From the NCBI GenBank assembly GCA_008638375.1, contig CM018032.1, positions 57,975,382-58,039,381 on the forward strand: 64,000 nucleotides of DNA. The letters run 5' to 3'. The notes beneath the pieces are model-generated. The model did no database searches, was not told the DNA's origin, and worked only from the letters and a program-made list of their open reading frames with translations. The translations under genes were made by a program, and so were the position numbers. The DNA is from Nyssa sinensis (taxonomy: Eukaryota > Streptophyta > Magnoliopsida > Cornales > Nyssaceae). This document shows positions 1 to 10,700 of the stretch, in pieces. Each line of letters opens with the position of its first letter. Within the stretch, counting starts at the first letter, position 1.

Positions 1-284
1 TGCAAAAAGGTTCTACTAATTTTGACGTGCAACCAAACATGGTAAAATACGGGAAAATTTTTTTCAAGAAAATAGTCTACATGGAGTGTACAAAATCGCA
101 TTCATGACATGAAACATATACAAACAACATCAAACACCCAATTAAACCTCACTCCTTTACCCTAAACAAACATTTATCTCAATTTTGCAAGTACAAAAAA
201 ATGAAAGTAATGGGAGATGGGTTTTCATCACACATTAAACTGCAATCTGATTTTCTTGAAATTAAAAATAATAAATGGGTTCCT

Positions 285-299
285 CTCTCTCTCTCTCTC
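285..299. repeat. CT microsatellite
   Basis: A short (CT)n run in AT-rich flanking sequence. No gene context is clear on either side. Confidence 0.8.
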
Positions 300-329
300 A
301 ACAAGCCTAAAATCACTACCTTTTCAAAC

Positions 330-655
330 ATCACAACAGAAAATTTAAGCAACAATAAGCTCTAATCTTCAAAATACAGAAAGGTAATGCGAAACGATCA
401 AATAGTGCAACATTACCCTTATTACCTCAAGAAGAGAGCTTCAGTAGCGAATCTTTCGATGATGAATTTACAATCGGAAGAAGAACAAAAATCCCATTTC
501 AACCTCCTCAGAGTTGGATTTGGATTCTCTTGTTTATGCCGGATTCGTGACGCCGCGTGGCCGATTGCTGTACAGTGTCTGGGAAAGCTAACCGCAGTTT
601 TGTTGTGGCATTAGCATCATTGGGAAAAGCGGAGAAATAGGATGGGAATTGGGAT
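330..655 (+). other. unrecognised coding-like segment, frame-broken
   Basis: I do not recognise this segment. On the + strand, consecutive pieces in different frames look protein-like: an acidic/serine-rich stretch (EESFSSESFDDEFTIGRR), then LDLDSLVYAGFVTPRGRL, then ANRSFVVALASLGKAE. They are joined only if the frame changes between them. The same DNA is also open on the - strand at about 508-750, with no ATG start. It could be a pseudogene fragment, the edge of a gene that continues to the left, or chance. No function is proposed. Confidence 0.2.
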
Positions 656-875
656 AGATCACCTTTAACTTTATCAAGAATTATTCTCTCTTTTGATTCC
701 CCAAGAAAATTACTAATACTATTCTTATAGAAAAAATAAAAATTTACCAAAATGAGAAGCCTCCTGCGCTGGAAGCGACACCCGAAGGGTGAGCTTCTGG
801 CGGTAGGCGGTTAGCGGTTAACTTCTTTCACTAGATAATAGGCATTACCTAAAGAAAACATATCGGATGTAAGTT

Positions 876-1046
876 AATTACACTTTACTCCCTCCCTTGT
901 ATATTTAGACTATGTTCACTTTACCCTTACAGTTTAGACTCATATTCACTTTACCTCCTATACTTTAGATTCATATTCACTTTATCTCCTATATTTTATT
1001 ATTTTACACTTAACTTTTTTTTATTGTTACGACCAAAATAAAAACG
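876..1046 (+). repeat. left terminal inverted repeat of the MULE
   Basis: Pairs in inverted orientation with 3480-3587. It contains three diverged tandem units built around 'TATTCACTTTACCTCC', which lengthen this arm relative to the right one. Confidence 0.8.
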
Positions 1047-1625
1047 TCATCATTAACGAAAAGTATGAAAGGGTAAAAAAGTTCAATCAGTTATAATCAC
1101 AAAATTGAGATAAGGGCATTCGTTCAACTAAGCAAAACCAACGTAGACGCAGTCAAAATTAGGGTTTGCAATTGTTACAATTATTAAGGGAATAAAAAAC
1201 TTGAATTTTAGGGTTGAGTAGTGATACGAAAATGCACAAGGTATGTAATTTTTTATTTGTTATTCAAATTTGTTTGTTTCCTTATCGATGAGCTTTAGGA
1301 GCCTCAAATCTTCACTTGTCTTTATCGATGAGCTCAAATGAACAATATATGTTTTAAGAGCTTACAATGATTAGGTTTATTGAGGGAAAATATCCAAGTA
1401 GGGACCTATGTCTTGCACTATGTTTTTGGTGTTGTTATATATGTATTTGTGGGAATCCCTATCCTTAATTTGATCTACATTAGTAATTTTTTGCTTTAGT
1501 TTTCTTGTATTTTTCAATTTGTTTAATAACTTTATATTTATGGATTTTGATGCAAAATGATTTGTTTCTAGATTTACCATGAGGACACTTAGAAAGGTCT
1601 CATCATACTAGTATATATAGGTGAA

Positions 1626-2338
1626 AAGAACAAATTGAGGAGAAGAGATCCTGAAGAACCCAATAATTCTTACTGAGCTTCAAGGAAAAACTAAATTCAT
1701 GACATGTGCTAAATGCAATAAGTAAGGACACAATCAGAGAAGTTGCAAAGGACATATTCATCTAATTTCTAACTTGTCCAAGGTATGAACAGTATGTGCA
1801 ATACATTTGAATTTTAAAAGTGATCACAATATTATTAGGCAATCTAACAAGTTGATTCCCAAATACAGGTTTCAAGTAATAAGACACCTACCAGTTCTAA
1901 TTTGAATCAAGTAATTCAACAACTAAATCCTTCAATTGTTAGTTCCATACTTTGGGTTTATATGATGTGTGATAATTGTGTGATTTTGTAGGGTAAAACT
2001 CAAGGTTTTACTTCATCTAAACAGTCAACAACACAACAAGAAGCAACCCACAAAAGTAACCAACCAACCCCACAACCAGCTTCTCCTATGCCCAGAAGAA
2101 TGACATACACACAACCAGCTTCTCCAATGCCCACTAGAATGTCTACAAGAATGACTTCCATATAACCAACCCCACAACCAGCTTCTTCTATGTCTAAAAG
2201 AATGACATCCACACAATCAGCTTCTTCAATGTCCATAAGAATGTCTACAAGAATGGCTTACGCACAACTACCAACTAAGTTGCCAAGTTTTGGTGGCAAA
2301 GGATTTGGGGTGGGTCAGAAGCAACAGACTCAAGCATA
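1626..2338 (+). pseudogene. MULE transposase C-terminal remnant (CCHC knuckle and proline/methionine tail)
   Basis: Around 1690-1750 the + strand encodes KFMTCAKCNK, then a stop, then GHNQRSCKG. This is the CX2CX4HX4C zinc knuckle typical of the C-terminus of plant MuDR-family transposases, with a nonsense codon inside the knuckle. A basic RRRDPEEPNN-like stretch just upstream lies in another frame, so there is at least one frameshift. Downstream, 1991-2338 encodes a Gln/Pro/Met-rich tail made of repeated 'PQPASPMPRRMT'-like units with one in-frame stop. MULE transposases often end in such tails. The catalytic DDE region is absent, so the element cannot move itself. Confidence 0.65.
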
Positions 2339-2929
2339 AGAAGCAACAGACTCAAGCACAAAATGGGAGATATAAGGGTGTCAAGTGAATCAAGTATTAG
2401 TTTTTTATACAAAGAATTTCTTTTTAAGGCATTTCTTTGGCCTTCACAATACGTTTTTATTTATCAACAATGTGTTTCTGTATGAATAATATATTTCTAT
2501 ATCAATGTCATGTGTATGAATGTTATGATTTTATGTCCTATTGGCTCAATTATTTACCCTGTTACTTAGTAAAACAATAAGTACACAAATGCACAACCAA
2601 TTGAATAACTCTAAAATAACAAGAAGTTTCCATTGATCATTCATTCACATTCAAAAGTTACGTTGTCTTTCAATAACTCCAACTTAACCAAAATTTATAC
2701 AAAATAAGTCAAATACAACTAAAACCCCAACATATAACCAAAATTTATACTACTTCCCTAGACAACCAAAAAATCTTAAAAAAAATAATAATATTTTTTG
2801 GTTACATTTGGTCACCCTTTCTTCCTAGGAACCATAGAAAAACAAATAACACCTATGATACAACTAAAGTCTTAGAGTATAATCGTTGTCTTCGACGAGC
2901 AATTAACAAGTCCTCTTCCAAAGCATTTT

Positions 2930-3235
2930 TTTTTAATTAGCCTAGGGATTACTTCTTTAACTCGTTCACATATTGGAGGGTTGGTGCATGCAAAATACCC
3001 ACAATTTTTAATGATCTGCAAAATTATATCACTTCATTCTCAAAGTATCCACATCGATACAATCTATAAGTAATTCAAATAAATTAAAAAAATATCCACG
3101 AAAGAACTTACCCTATAATTACTACATTCATAAAACATCTTTCCATAATATATGGTTGTCCAAGCAGTTCTGAGGGTCGTTCAAGCTCCACGGTAGCAAG
3201 CACAAAAATAGCTTGAATTGGTTGGCCTAATTGGT
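2930..3235 (-). pseudogene. GRF-type zinc-finger pseudogene inside the MULE
   Basis: Two - strand segments together make a GRF-type zinc finger. The upstream one (about 3110-3200) reads TTLRTAWTTIYYGKMFYECSNYR-like, matching the family pattern LRTAWT..NPGRRFYGC.NY, with a stop codon just before it. The second (about 2940-3000) reads CGYFACTNPPICERVKEVIP, matching the second half C.FF.W.DPPMC.R...VIPGLL. They are separated by about 100 bases that may be a decayed intron. GRF fingers bind single-stranded nucleic acid in other proteins. Here the gene is broken and lies opposite to the transposase remnant. Confidence 0.6.
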
Positions 3236-3479
3236 AACCTTTCATTGGTTCAGACAATTGGGACATGGATGATACTTGCGATTGAGCTTGAGACATTATA
3301 TTGCGTTGGTTTTTCTTTTCAAAAAAATTACAGAGCTCTTTAATGGTGAATGGGTTGTATTGGTGTTACATAGAGATAGGGATAATAGTGAATTTTTTTG
3401 GAAGGGAAAAGCAAAACAGAACTCTTATACCTCTATTATGGCACGTATATAATACACGCCATTCATTTGAATGACAAAC

Positions 3480-3587
3480 CTAACATTTTTATTTTGGTCA
3501 TAACAACAGGGAGGGAGTAAGTGTAGAACATTAAAGTATATGGGGTAAAGTGAACATGGGTCTAAATGCACGAGGTAAAGTGTAATT
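3480..3587 (-). repeat. right terminal inverted repeat of the MULE
   Basis: Reverse complement matches the left arm from its outer AATTACACTTTAC to the GACCAAAATAAAAA motif, with scattered substitutions. Confidence 0.8.
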
Positions 3588-4797
3588 TATCCTATATTCT
3601 ATTACAAATAAATAATATTTCAAAATAGAACTAATAAACTACACTATTAATACACAAATATTTATGTGACGGTATTTAAAAAAATAGTAAAGAGTATATA
3701 TAATTAATATATAATAGAGAGTATATGTAATTTAAATGTATATTAAAAAGTACGAGAAAAATATATGTAATTTATATATATAATTAGAGGGGAACGAGAA
3801 TATACATTTATGTGAGGGTATTTGAAAAAAATATCTAAATCTTAAAAAATATTTATGTGATTTAAATATATAATCAGAGCAGGACAAGACAAAATACTTA
3901 GACCCATTCTCATCTTAATTTAGTACCAGATTTTAATTCCTTTCCCATTCCTACCAGCTTGTTGATTTTCTTTACCAACCCTTTCAAACATGGAGGACAT
4001 TTTGCCATTTTTAATTGCAACAAGGTATATTATGATTATATAAAAGATTATGTTTGGAAAAAATCTAGATTTAAAAAAATTTCTAATAAAAACTAATTTT
4101 GAAAATGTATCTAAATTGGTCTTAATTTTAAAAATAGAAATTTATTTTAAAATTTTCATAATTTTTTTTATATTTAAATTATAAGGAGAATTGCATTTAA
4201 GACAAGTTATTAGCAGACTAGTTGAACAATTTGTACTTAATTTGATATGAAAGAAAATAAATTATACTTAAATTGATAAATACCACTAATTATTTATTAA
4301 GCACAATATAATTTAAGGACATGACACTTAGTTAAGTGTTACATTATGAACTATTGGTAGCATGTCGGAAAATAATGTAATTTTTTAATTATAAATTATT
4401 ATTATTTTGTTAACTTGTATAATTTTATTCCTAGACACAATTAACACATTATCGTTTGGATTGTGATTCAGAAATAATTTTTAAAAATATATTTAAAATT
4501 TTATAATTAATTTTTTAAAATTATAAAAATATATTTAAATATAATAATTTAAATTTAAAAAAATTAAAAAATATATATTTTGAAATGCGTTTTTGAAAAT
4601 AAAAGCAAACATAGCCATTAAAGGGTTAACGGTCCTTCTACACACGAACCATCTCCGAAGGCAGCGCCTGCGACTCGGTACATGCCAAGCGAGAGAAATC
4701 TGCCCAAGGACTCAAACAACTCAACTCCACTTCTGATTCTTCCCATTCCACAAAGAAACCGGGAAAAGAAAATCAAGAAACAAGAGATCACAAATAA
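3588..4797. other. AT-rich intergenic / upstream region
   Basis: Very AT-rich sequence, mostly short A/T tracts with no coding signal. GC rises after about 4620, which is the promoter and 5' leader of the gene starting at 4798. No TATA box stands out from the AT background. Confidence 0.6.
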
Positions 4798-7700
4798 ATG
4801 AAGACGATGGTTTCCCGACTGCTCCATTCACAGTCCTCTCTTCCAAGACTCTAGTGACGTATCTTATTAGTTGTTGGCCATTTTGGCTGACGCATTTGAC
4901 TACACATTTGTGATCTTCCTATTATTTCATTTGGATATTTTCACATAGGGTTCTAATGAATTCCCATATTGTTATACTTCTTTTTCCGATTTTATTATTA
5001 TTTTTTGTTAGATCAGTAATTCTCACATTGATGAGTCTGATTGAAATGGGTATGAATTTTGAATGCCGAGTGTTGTGAAACTATTTTTTTTTTTTTCTGT
5101 GAGTACTGGACTCAATCCATTGTTTATTTGGTCTTGAATTAATTTTCTTTCTTTCAAGCTTCCTGCGAACATCGGCGAATTACCAGGGCTTAATAATAAA
5201 CTAGGATTGATATTTTTTTATTGAAACCCTAAATTGCGTGTCATCTAAAATGGATGTTCCTTTTGGAAGCTGATCACTAGGAAGGAGAATGTAGGGTACT
5301 TGGATGTAGATATAGAATTCTGTTTGCTAATATCCCAAAAGGAAAAAATAAATGCCCGTTTGAGTTCTGTAACAAAACGAAAGTTGGAATTTTTTCTTTT
5401 TGAAGATACATAATGATATAAACAAAGATTGCCTATACCCTTACGGTAGTTGGATGTAGATATAGAATTCTGTTTAATAATCTCCCAAAAAGAAAAAATA
5501 AGCCGTTTGAGTTCTGAAACAAAACAAAAACTCGATTATTTTTTATTTTTTTAAGATACATACTGAGATAAACAAAGATTGCCTATACCCTTTTTCTCTA
5601 TTTCATTATTATTAGTGACATAATAAGACCAAAAATTAACATAAAAAAAATTTAAATAGATGCTAATATCCAAATAAGTAATACTATGATATATGAAGTG
5701 GAATTATTCCATTATCATGTGGTTTTGTGACAGCTCCTCAACCATTAGTATCAAAATTCAGTTATTCATCACATTTTGTGCTTAAAATACATGTGATTCT
5801 TTTTGTTGGCAGGTAAAAACATAAAAGATAAAAGATATTGCTTCCAATGGTTTTCTTTTTTCAATACTAGTATTGAAAGCTTGTACAAGTCAGTAGAGCT
5901 TTATGTCTCCAAGCTTTAGATGGGATCCTAATTATAGCATTAGCATGCCTGCCATTTCAGTCTTCCATTTTTCCATATTTGTAGATTATGCTTACCTTTC
6001 TGTACAAAGATTGAGTTGAACTCTTTTTTGTATGGCAAGATTTTCTCACTAATATATTTATCTTTCTGCCACCTGTCGAGACAGTACAGTGGCTCTGTCC
6101 AGAAATGGGAGATTATTATCAACAGGTTCTGACAAGGTAGACGAACCCTTCAAAGTTGAGGAAGCAGAGACGGTCAAAGTCACACCACCTCCAGCAGAGA
6201 AGGTACCTTGTGCTGATAAAGGGATACTGTCAATTTAATTACTCCTCATTTAGTATACTGGATATGCCCCTCTTGAATATATAACTTTTCATTTTCCTTT
6301 GATTCAGTTACTTGTTTTGGGTGGAAATGGATTTGTGGGTTCACATATATGCAGAGAAGCTCTAAATCGTGGTTGGACTGTATCTAGCCTTAGCAGGTAT
6401 GCTTTTATACTTGTGAAAACTTGAAGTTTGGTTCCTTCAGTTTTGATTCCAACAAGAAGGTTGATTTTAATGACACTTTAGACTTTAGATCAAACCCATC
6501 CTTTTTGGTTCCTTCAGTTTTGATTCCAACAAAAAGGTTGATTTTAATGACACTTATAGACTTTAGATCAAACCCATTCTTTTTGTTTCTTACCAAGCTT
6601 ATTAGAAAAATTCTAGTTCTATACACACATACATATAACTTTTGGTTTTTGAAATAGATTTCTGGTTTACTAGCTAAATGTTAGCTTGATGCTTTTCTCT
6701 CATGTTGGCGTTACTAGTTGTATTCTTGTAAGAAAATAAATGAACTGTCTGCTTGAGATAGATTCTGTGGAAATATTTGTTTGTTCTTATAGTATACATA
6801 TGTTTTATTGAGCCAAAGTCATTGTAACATGGTGACTAAAGTGTTGCTATGACATCTAAAAGGTAATGAGCAGGATTATGGGTTCAATTGCACTTTATGT
6901 GATGTGATTGTTAAATCTAGGATTGTGATATAATGTGGTTGTCTTATATATTGAATAGTTTTTTTTTTGTATTAAGAATTCACCAATTTCTCTAACATCC
7001 TATCCCTAATATCATAAAAAACAATCTGACTTAATTCCCTAGGAAAATCACTTAGCCATACTATTTTACCTCTCAACTAATGGGCTTCATTTGCCAACCA
7101 ATCGGCCGCTAAATTAGTCTCACGACTTACATATTGAATAGTTGATGGCTAATCTGTACTACAGTGGTGCCAAACCAAGAATTGTTTTCTTTTTTCTTTT
7201 TCTTGTGTGTGTGTTTGGGGGGGGGGGGGGGGGTATTAAAGAATCAAAAAGCTTAAGAATTTTGGAACACAAACTGATATTGCAGAGATAGAGAGAGAGT
7301 TTTGTTATATGCGTGTTATGGTTATGTGGGAAAATGTTGAGCTTACTGACATAATCTACCATTTTTTTTGGAAATTTAGGGGAGCCCGTGTTAGCTGTTA
7401 AAAACTTTTGGAAGGCTATTTGTTTGTAGCACTGTCCTATTTGTAGGATTAGGATGGATGCCACTAATGTTTGTTATCACTTCCTTTTGGTGGATGGGGA
7501 GCGTAGTTATGATTTTGAATTGTTTTTGAGGGGCCATCTTGATGTCATGTGTAAATTCAATACCCCTAATGCATAAGTCATTTTTAGAATAGAGAACAAA
7601 AAATTTGGGAGGGGCACGACCCTTTCGTGCTCTGTTTAATTTTTTTTAGAAAACTAAGAAAGCGCATATTATAATCTATGGAAAAGGTGACAAGTGTGTG

Positions 7701-10700
7701 CATGTGTGTAAGTGTCTTCCTCTATATTACTGGGATAGAAACTTAGAATGATAGGCAAGCGCTCAGAACATCATAATTGTCTACAAATTACAAAAAAGAT
7801 GAGAAAAATCATCCTCGCATATTTTTCCTCTGAAAATGTAACAAAAATCTTTAAACATCTTGATAATAGAAGATGACACAACAAGTCCAGGGCAGCGCAC
7901 CTCTATTTAATTAATAATTCCCAACAGCCACTTCACAATCTGATTGGATTGATGCAACGAATGGCCCACGAGGCCACTTATGGCATAGAGGATAGCCTGC
8001 AACTCAAGTAGGATGACGTTCATGAAGGTCTCGCACCGGCAAAGCTAGAAGCATGCAACATTACCACCAAGATGCCTTTGAAGAGACCCATCACAATCTG
8101 GCAACCTTCCCGAAGCAAAGCTAGACAAGATTCAACGTGACTTCTATAGGAGGGCAAGGAAGGTGAGAGAAAACTTCACGTTGTCAAGTGGGACAAGGTA
8201 AAGGACCCTATTTACAATGGGGGTTTGGGTCTTAAAAATTTAAAGAAGTTTAATAAAGCTCTCTTGGGAAGTGGTTTTGGACATTTGGCATGGAGAATCA
8301 AGCTTTGTGGTGAGAAGCGATAGTTACCAGATATGGAGAGGAAAAGGGAAGATGGCATTCTAAGGAGCTGCTGGGGGCTTATGTTGGGGTCTTTGGAAGG
8401 CTATTTGGAAGAGGGAAGAAGATTTCATCAAGAACGCTTAGTTTGAGGTGGGGAACGGTAGGAGGGTTAGATTTTGGGAGGACCATTGGTGTGTGGATAG
8501 TCCTTTGAAAGGCTGTTTACCTCGTCTATTCAACATAGCCAAGAACAAGGGTTCTTTGGTAGCTGATTATGGAGATGTGGGGGGAGAAGAAATCGTGTGG
8601 AGCCCTTGTTTCCGTCAGAATTTTTGGGAGAGGGAAGAGGCGGAGGCGGTGGAATTGTTGAAGATTGTGAATGGGTATAAAATGTGTGCATCCAAAGAAG
8701 ATAAAATGATTTGGAAAAGAAATAGTGAGAAGAAATTCACGGTCAGATCTTTTTACAAAGATAACTAAGAAAATGCCCGATGAGTGGAGGAAAAGTATTT
8801 TAGTACCTATATATAAAACGAAATGAGATATCCAACATTGTACAAATTACCGTGACATTAAATTAATGAGTCATACTATGAAACTTTGGGAGAGAGTGAT
8901 AGAATACCGATTAAGACTTGAGACATTTGTATCGGAGAATCAATTTGGATTTATGTCAAGAAGATTAACAATAGTGAGAAGATAACATGATTTTGGAAAA
9001 GAAGATAAAATGATTTGCATCCAAAGAAGATAAAATGATTTGGAAAAGAAATAGTGAGAAGAAATTCACGGTCAGATCTTTTTACAAAGATAACTAAGAA
9101 AATGCCCGATGAGTGGAGGAAAAGTATTTTAGTACCTATATATAAAACGAAATGAGATATCCAACATTGTACAAATTACCGTGACATTAAATTAATGAGT
9201 CATACTATGAAACTTTGGGAGAGAGTGATAGAATACCGATTAAAACTTGAGACATTTGTATCGGAGAATCAATTTGGATTTATGTCAAGAAGATTAACAA
9301 TAAAAGCTATTTATTTATTAAGAAGAATTATGGAGAGGTATAGAGAAAAGAGGAAAGATCTTCATATGGTATTCATCGATTTAGAGAAACCCTATGATAG
9401 GGTTCCCCGATATCTAATATGGTGGGTTTTAAAAAAAAAGGGAGTTACAAAACAATATATCAAAACAATAAAAGATATGTATGACGGGACGGTTACTATA
9501 GTGAGGACAACTGTTGGAGAAACAAGTGAATTCGCGTTCACGGTAGGCCTACATCAAGGGTCGGCATTAAGCCCGTTCTTTTTTGCTTTGGTAATGGATG
9601 AGCTGACTAGGCATATAGAGGATGACGTTCCATGGTGTATGCTTTTTGCTGATGATATTGTTTTAATTGATGAAATAAAAAGAGAGATAAATGATAAATT
9701 AGAGATTTCGAGAGAAGCTCTAGAATCAAAAGGATTCAAGGTAAGTAGGACAAAAATTGAATATCTTGACTGTAATTTTAGTAAAACTAGTAATATAAAT
9801 GGGGATATAGTGAAAATTGAAAATCAAGAATTAATAAGAAGTGAAAAATTTCGTTATTTAAGCTCATTTATTCATCCAGAGGGAGAAATTGGAGATGATG
9901 TTAATCATAGAACTAAAGTAGCATGTGCTAAGTGGAGAAGTGCGTCTGGGGTGTTATGTGATCGGCGTATACCCTTAAAATTGAAAAGTAAATTTTGTAG
10001 AATAACTATTAGGCCAACCATGTTGTATGGAACATAATGTTGGACAATTAGGAAACAACATGTTAATAAGATGAGTGTAGCCGAAATGAGGATGTTAAGA
10101 TGGATGTGCGGTAAAACAAGAAAGGATAAAATTAAGAGTGAATATATTCGTGAGATTGTAGGGGTAGCATCTATAGGAGATAAGTTGAGAGAATATCGGC
10201 TAAGGTGGTATGGTCATGTAAAATGAAGACCAATAAATGCACCAGTAAGGAATAACGATAGGGTTAATATTGAGGGTCATGCTAGGAGGCAAGGGCGACC
10301 TTAATTAACTTTATTAGTAGTTAAAAAAGATATGGGAATGGGTGGTTTAATGGAATGAGTGACCTTAAATAGAAAATAATGGCAAGATAGGATTCATATA
10401 GCCGACCCCAAGTAATTGGGATAAGGCTTTGTTGAGTTGAGTTGAGTATTGCGAGGTGGCAAGGGATGTGTGGACCATGGCTATATCTTTGGTGGGATAT
10501 CATTGGGTGATGCTGGCTACGGTCTTGGAAGCTCTTTCTAGTTGGAGATGTTCTAAAGGAGGGAAGGGTGGTAGAATTGCATGGAGAATGATCGCGCATT
10601 GCATTATGTGGAGTCATTGTAAAGAAAGAAATAGGAGAACTTTTGAGGAAGAGGAACAATCCCTTTGGCGTCTAAAAGATGGAGTGTTATGCTTAATTTT

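Larger units (their letters stand above)
876..3587. mobile_element. decayed Mutator-like (MULE) DNA transposon
   Basis: The two ends are inverted copies of each other. Both begin with AATTACACTTTAC, read inward from 876 on + and from 3587 on -, and both continue through a run of 'TTCACTTTACC' motifs to a shared GACCAAAATAAAAA segment (about 1030-1046 and 3488-3503). The left arm is longer because it carries extra copies of an approximately 40-bp subrepeat. Inside are a broken transposase tail (+) and a broken GRF zinc-finger gene (-). Long, subrepeat-bearing TIRs with a CCHC-tailed transposase fit a MULE. I could not find a convincing 8-9 bp target-site duplication, so the exact outer ends are uncertain. 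Confidence 0.75.

Noticed and set aside
2000..2236. Cys/Gly-rich open frames on the - strand
   Set aside because: Translation of the wrong strand of a repetitive transposase tail; the regular repeat keeps several frames open.
865..3597. Target-site duplication for the MULE
   Set aside because: The 9-10 bases outside each end do not match convincingly, so none is claimed.
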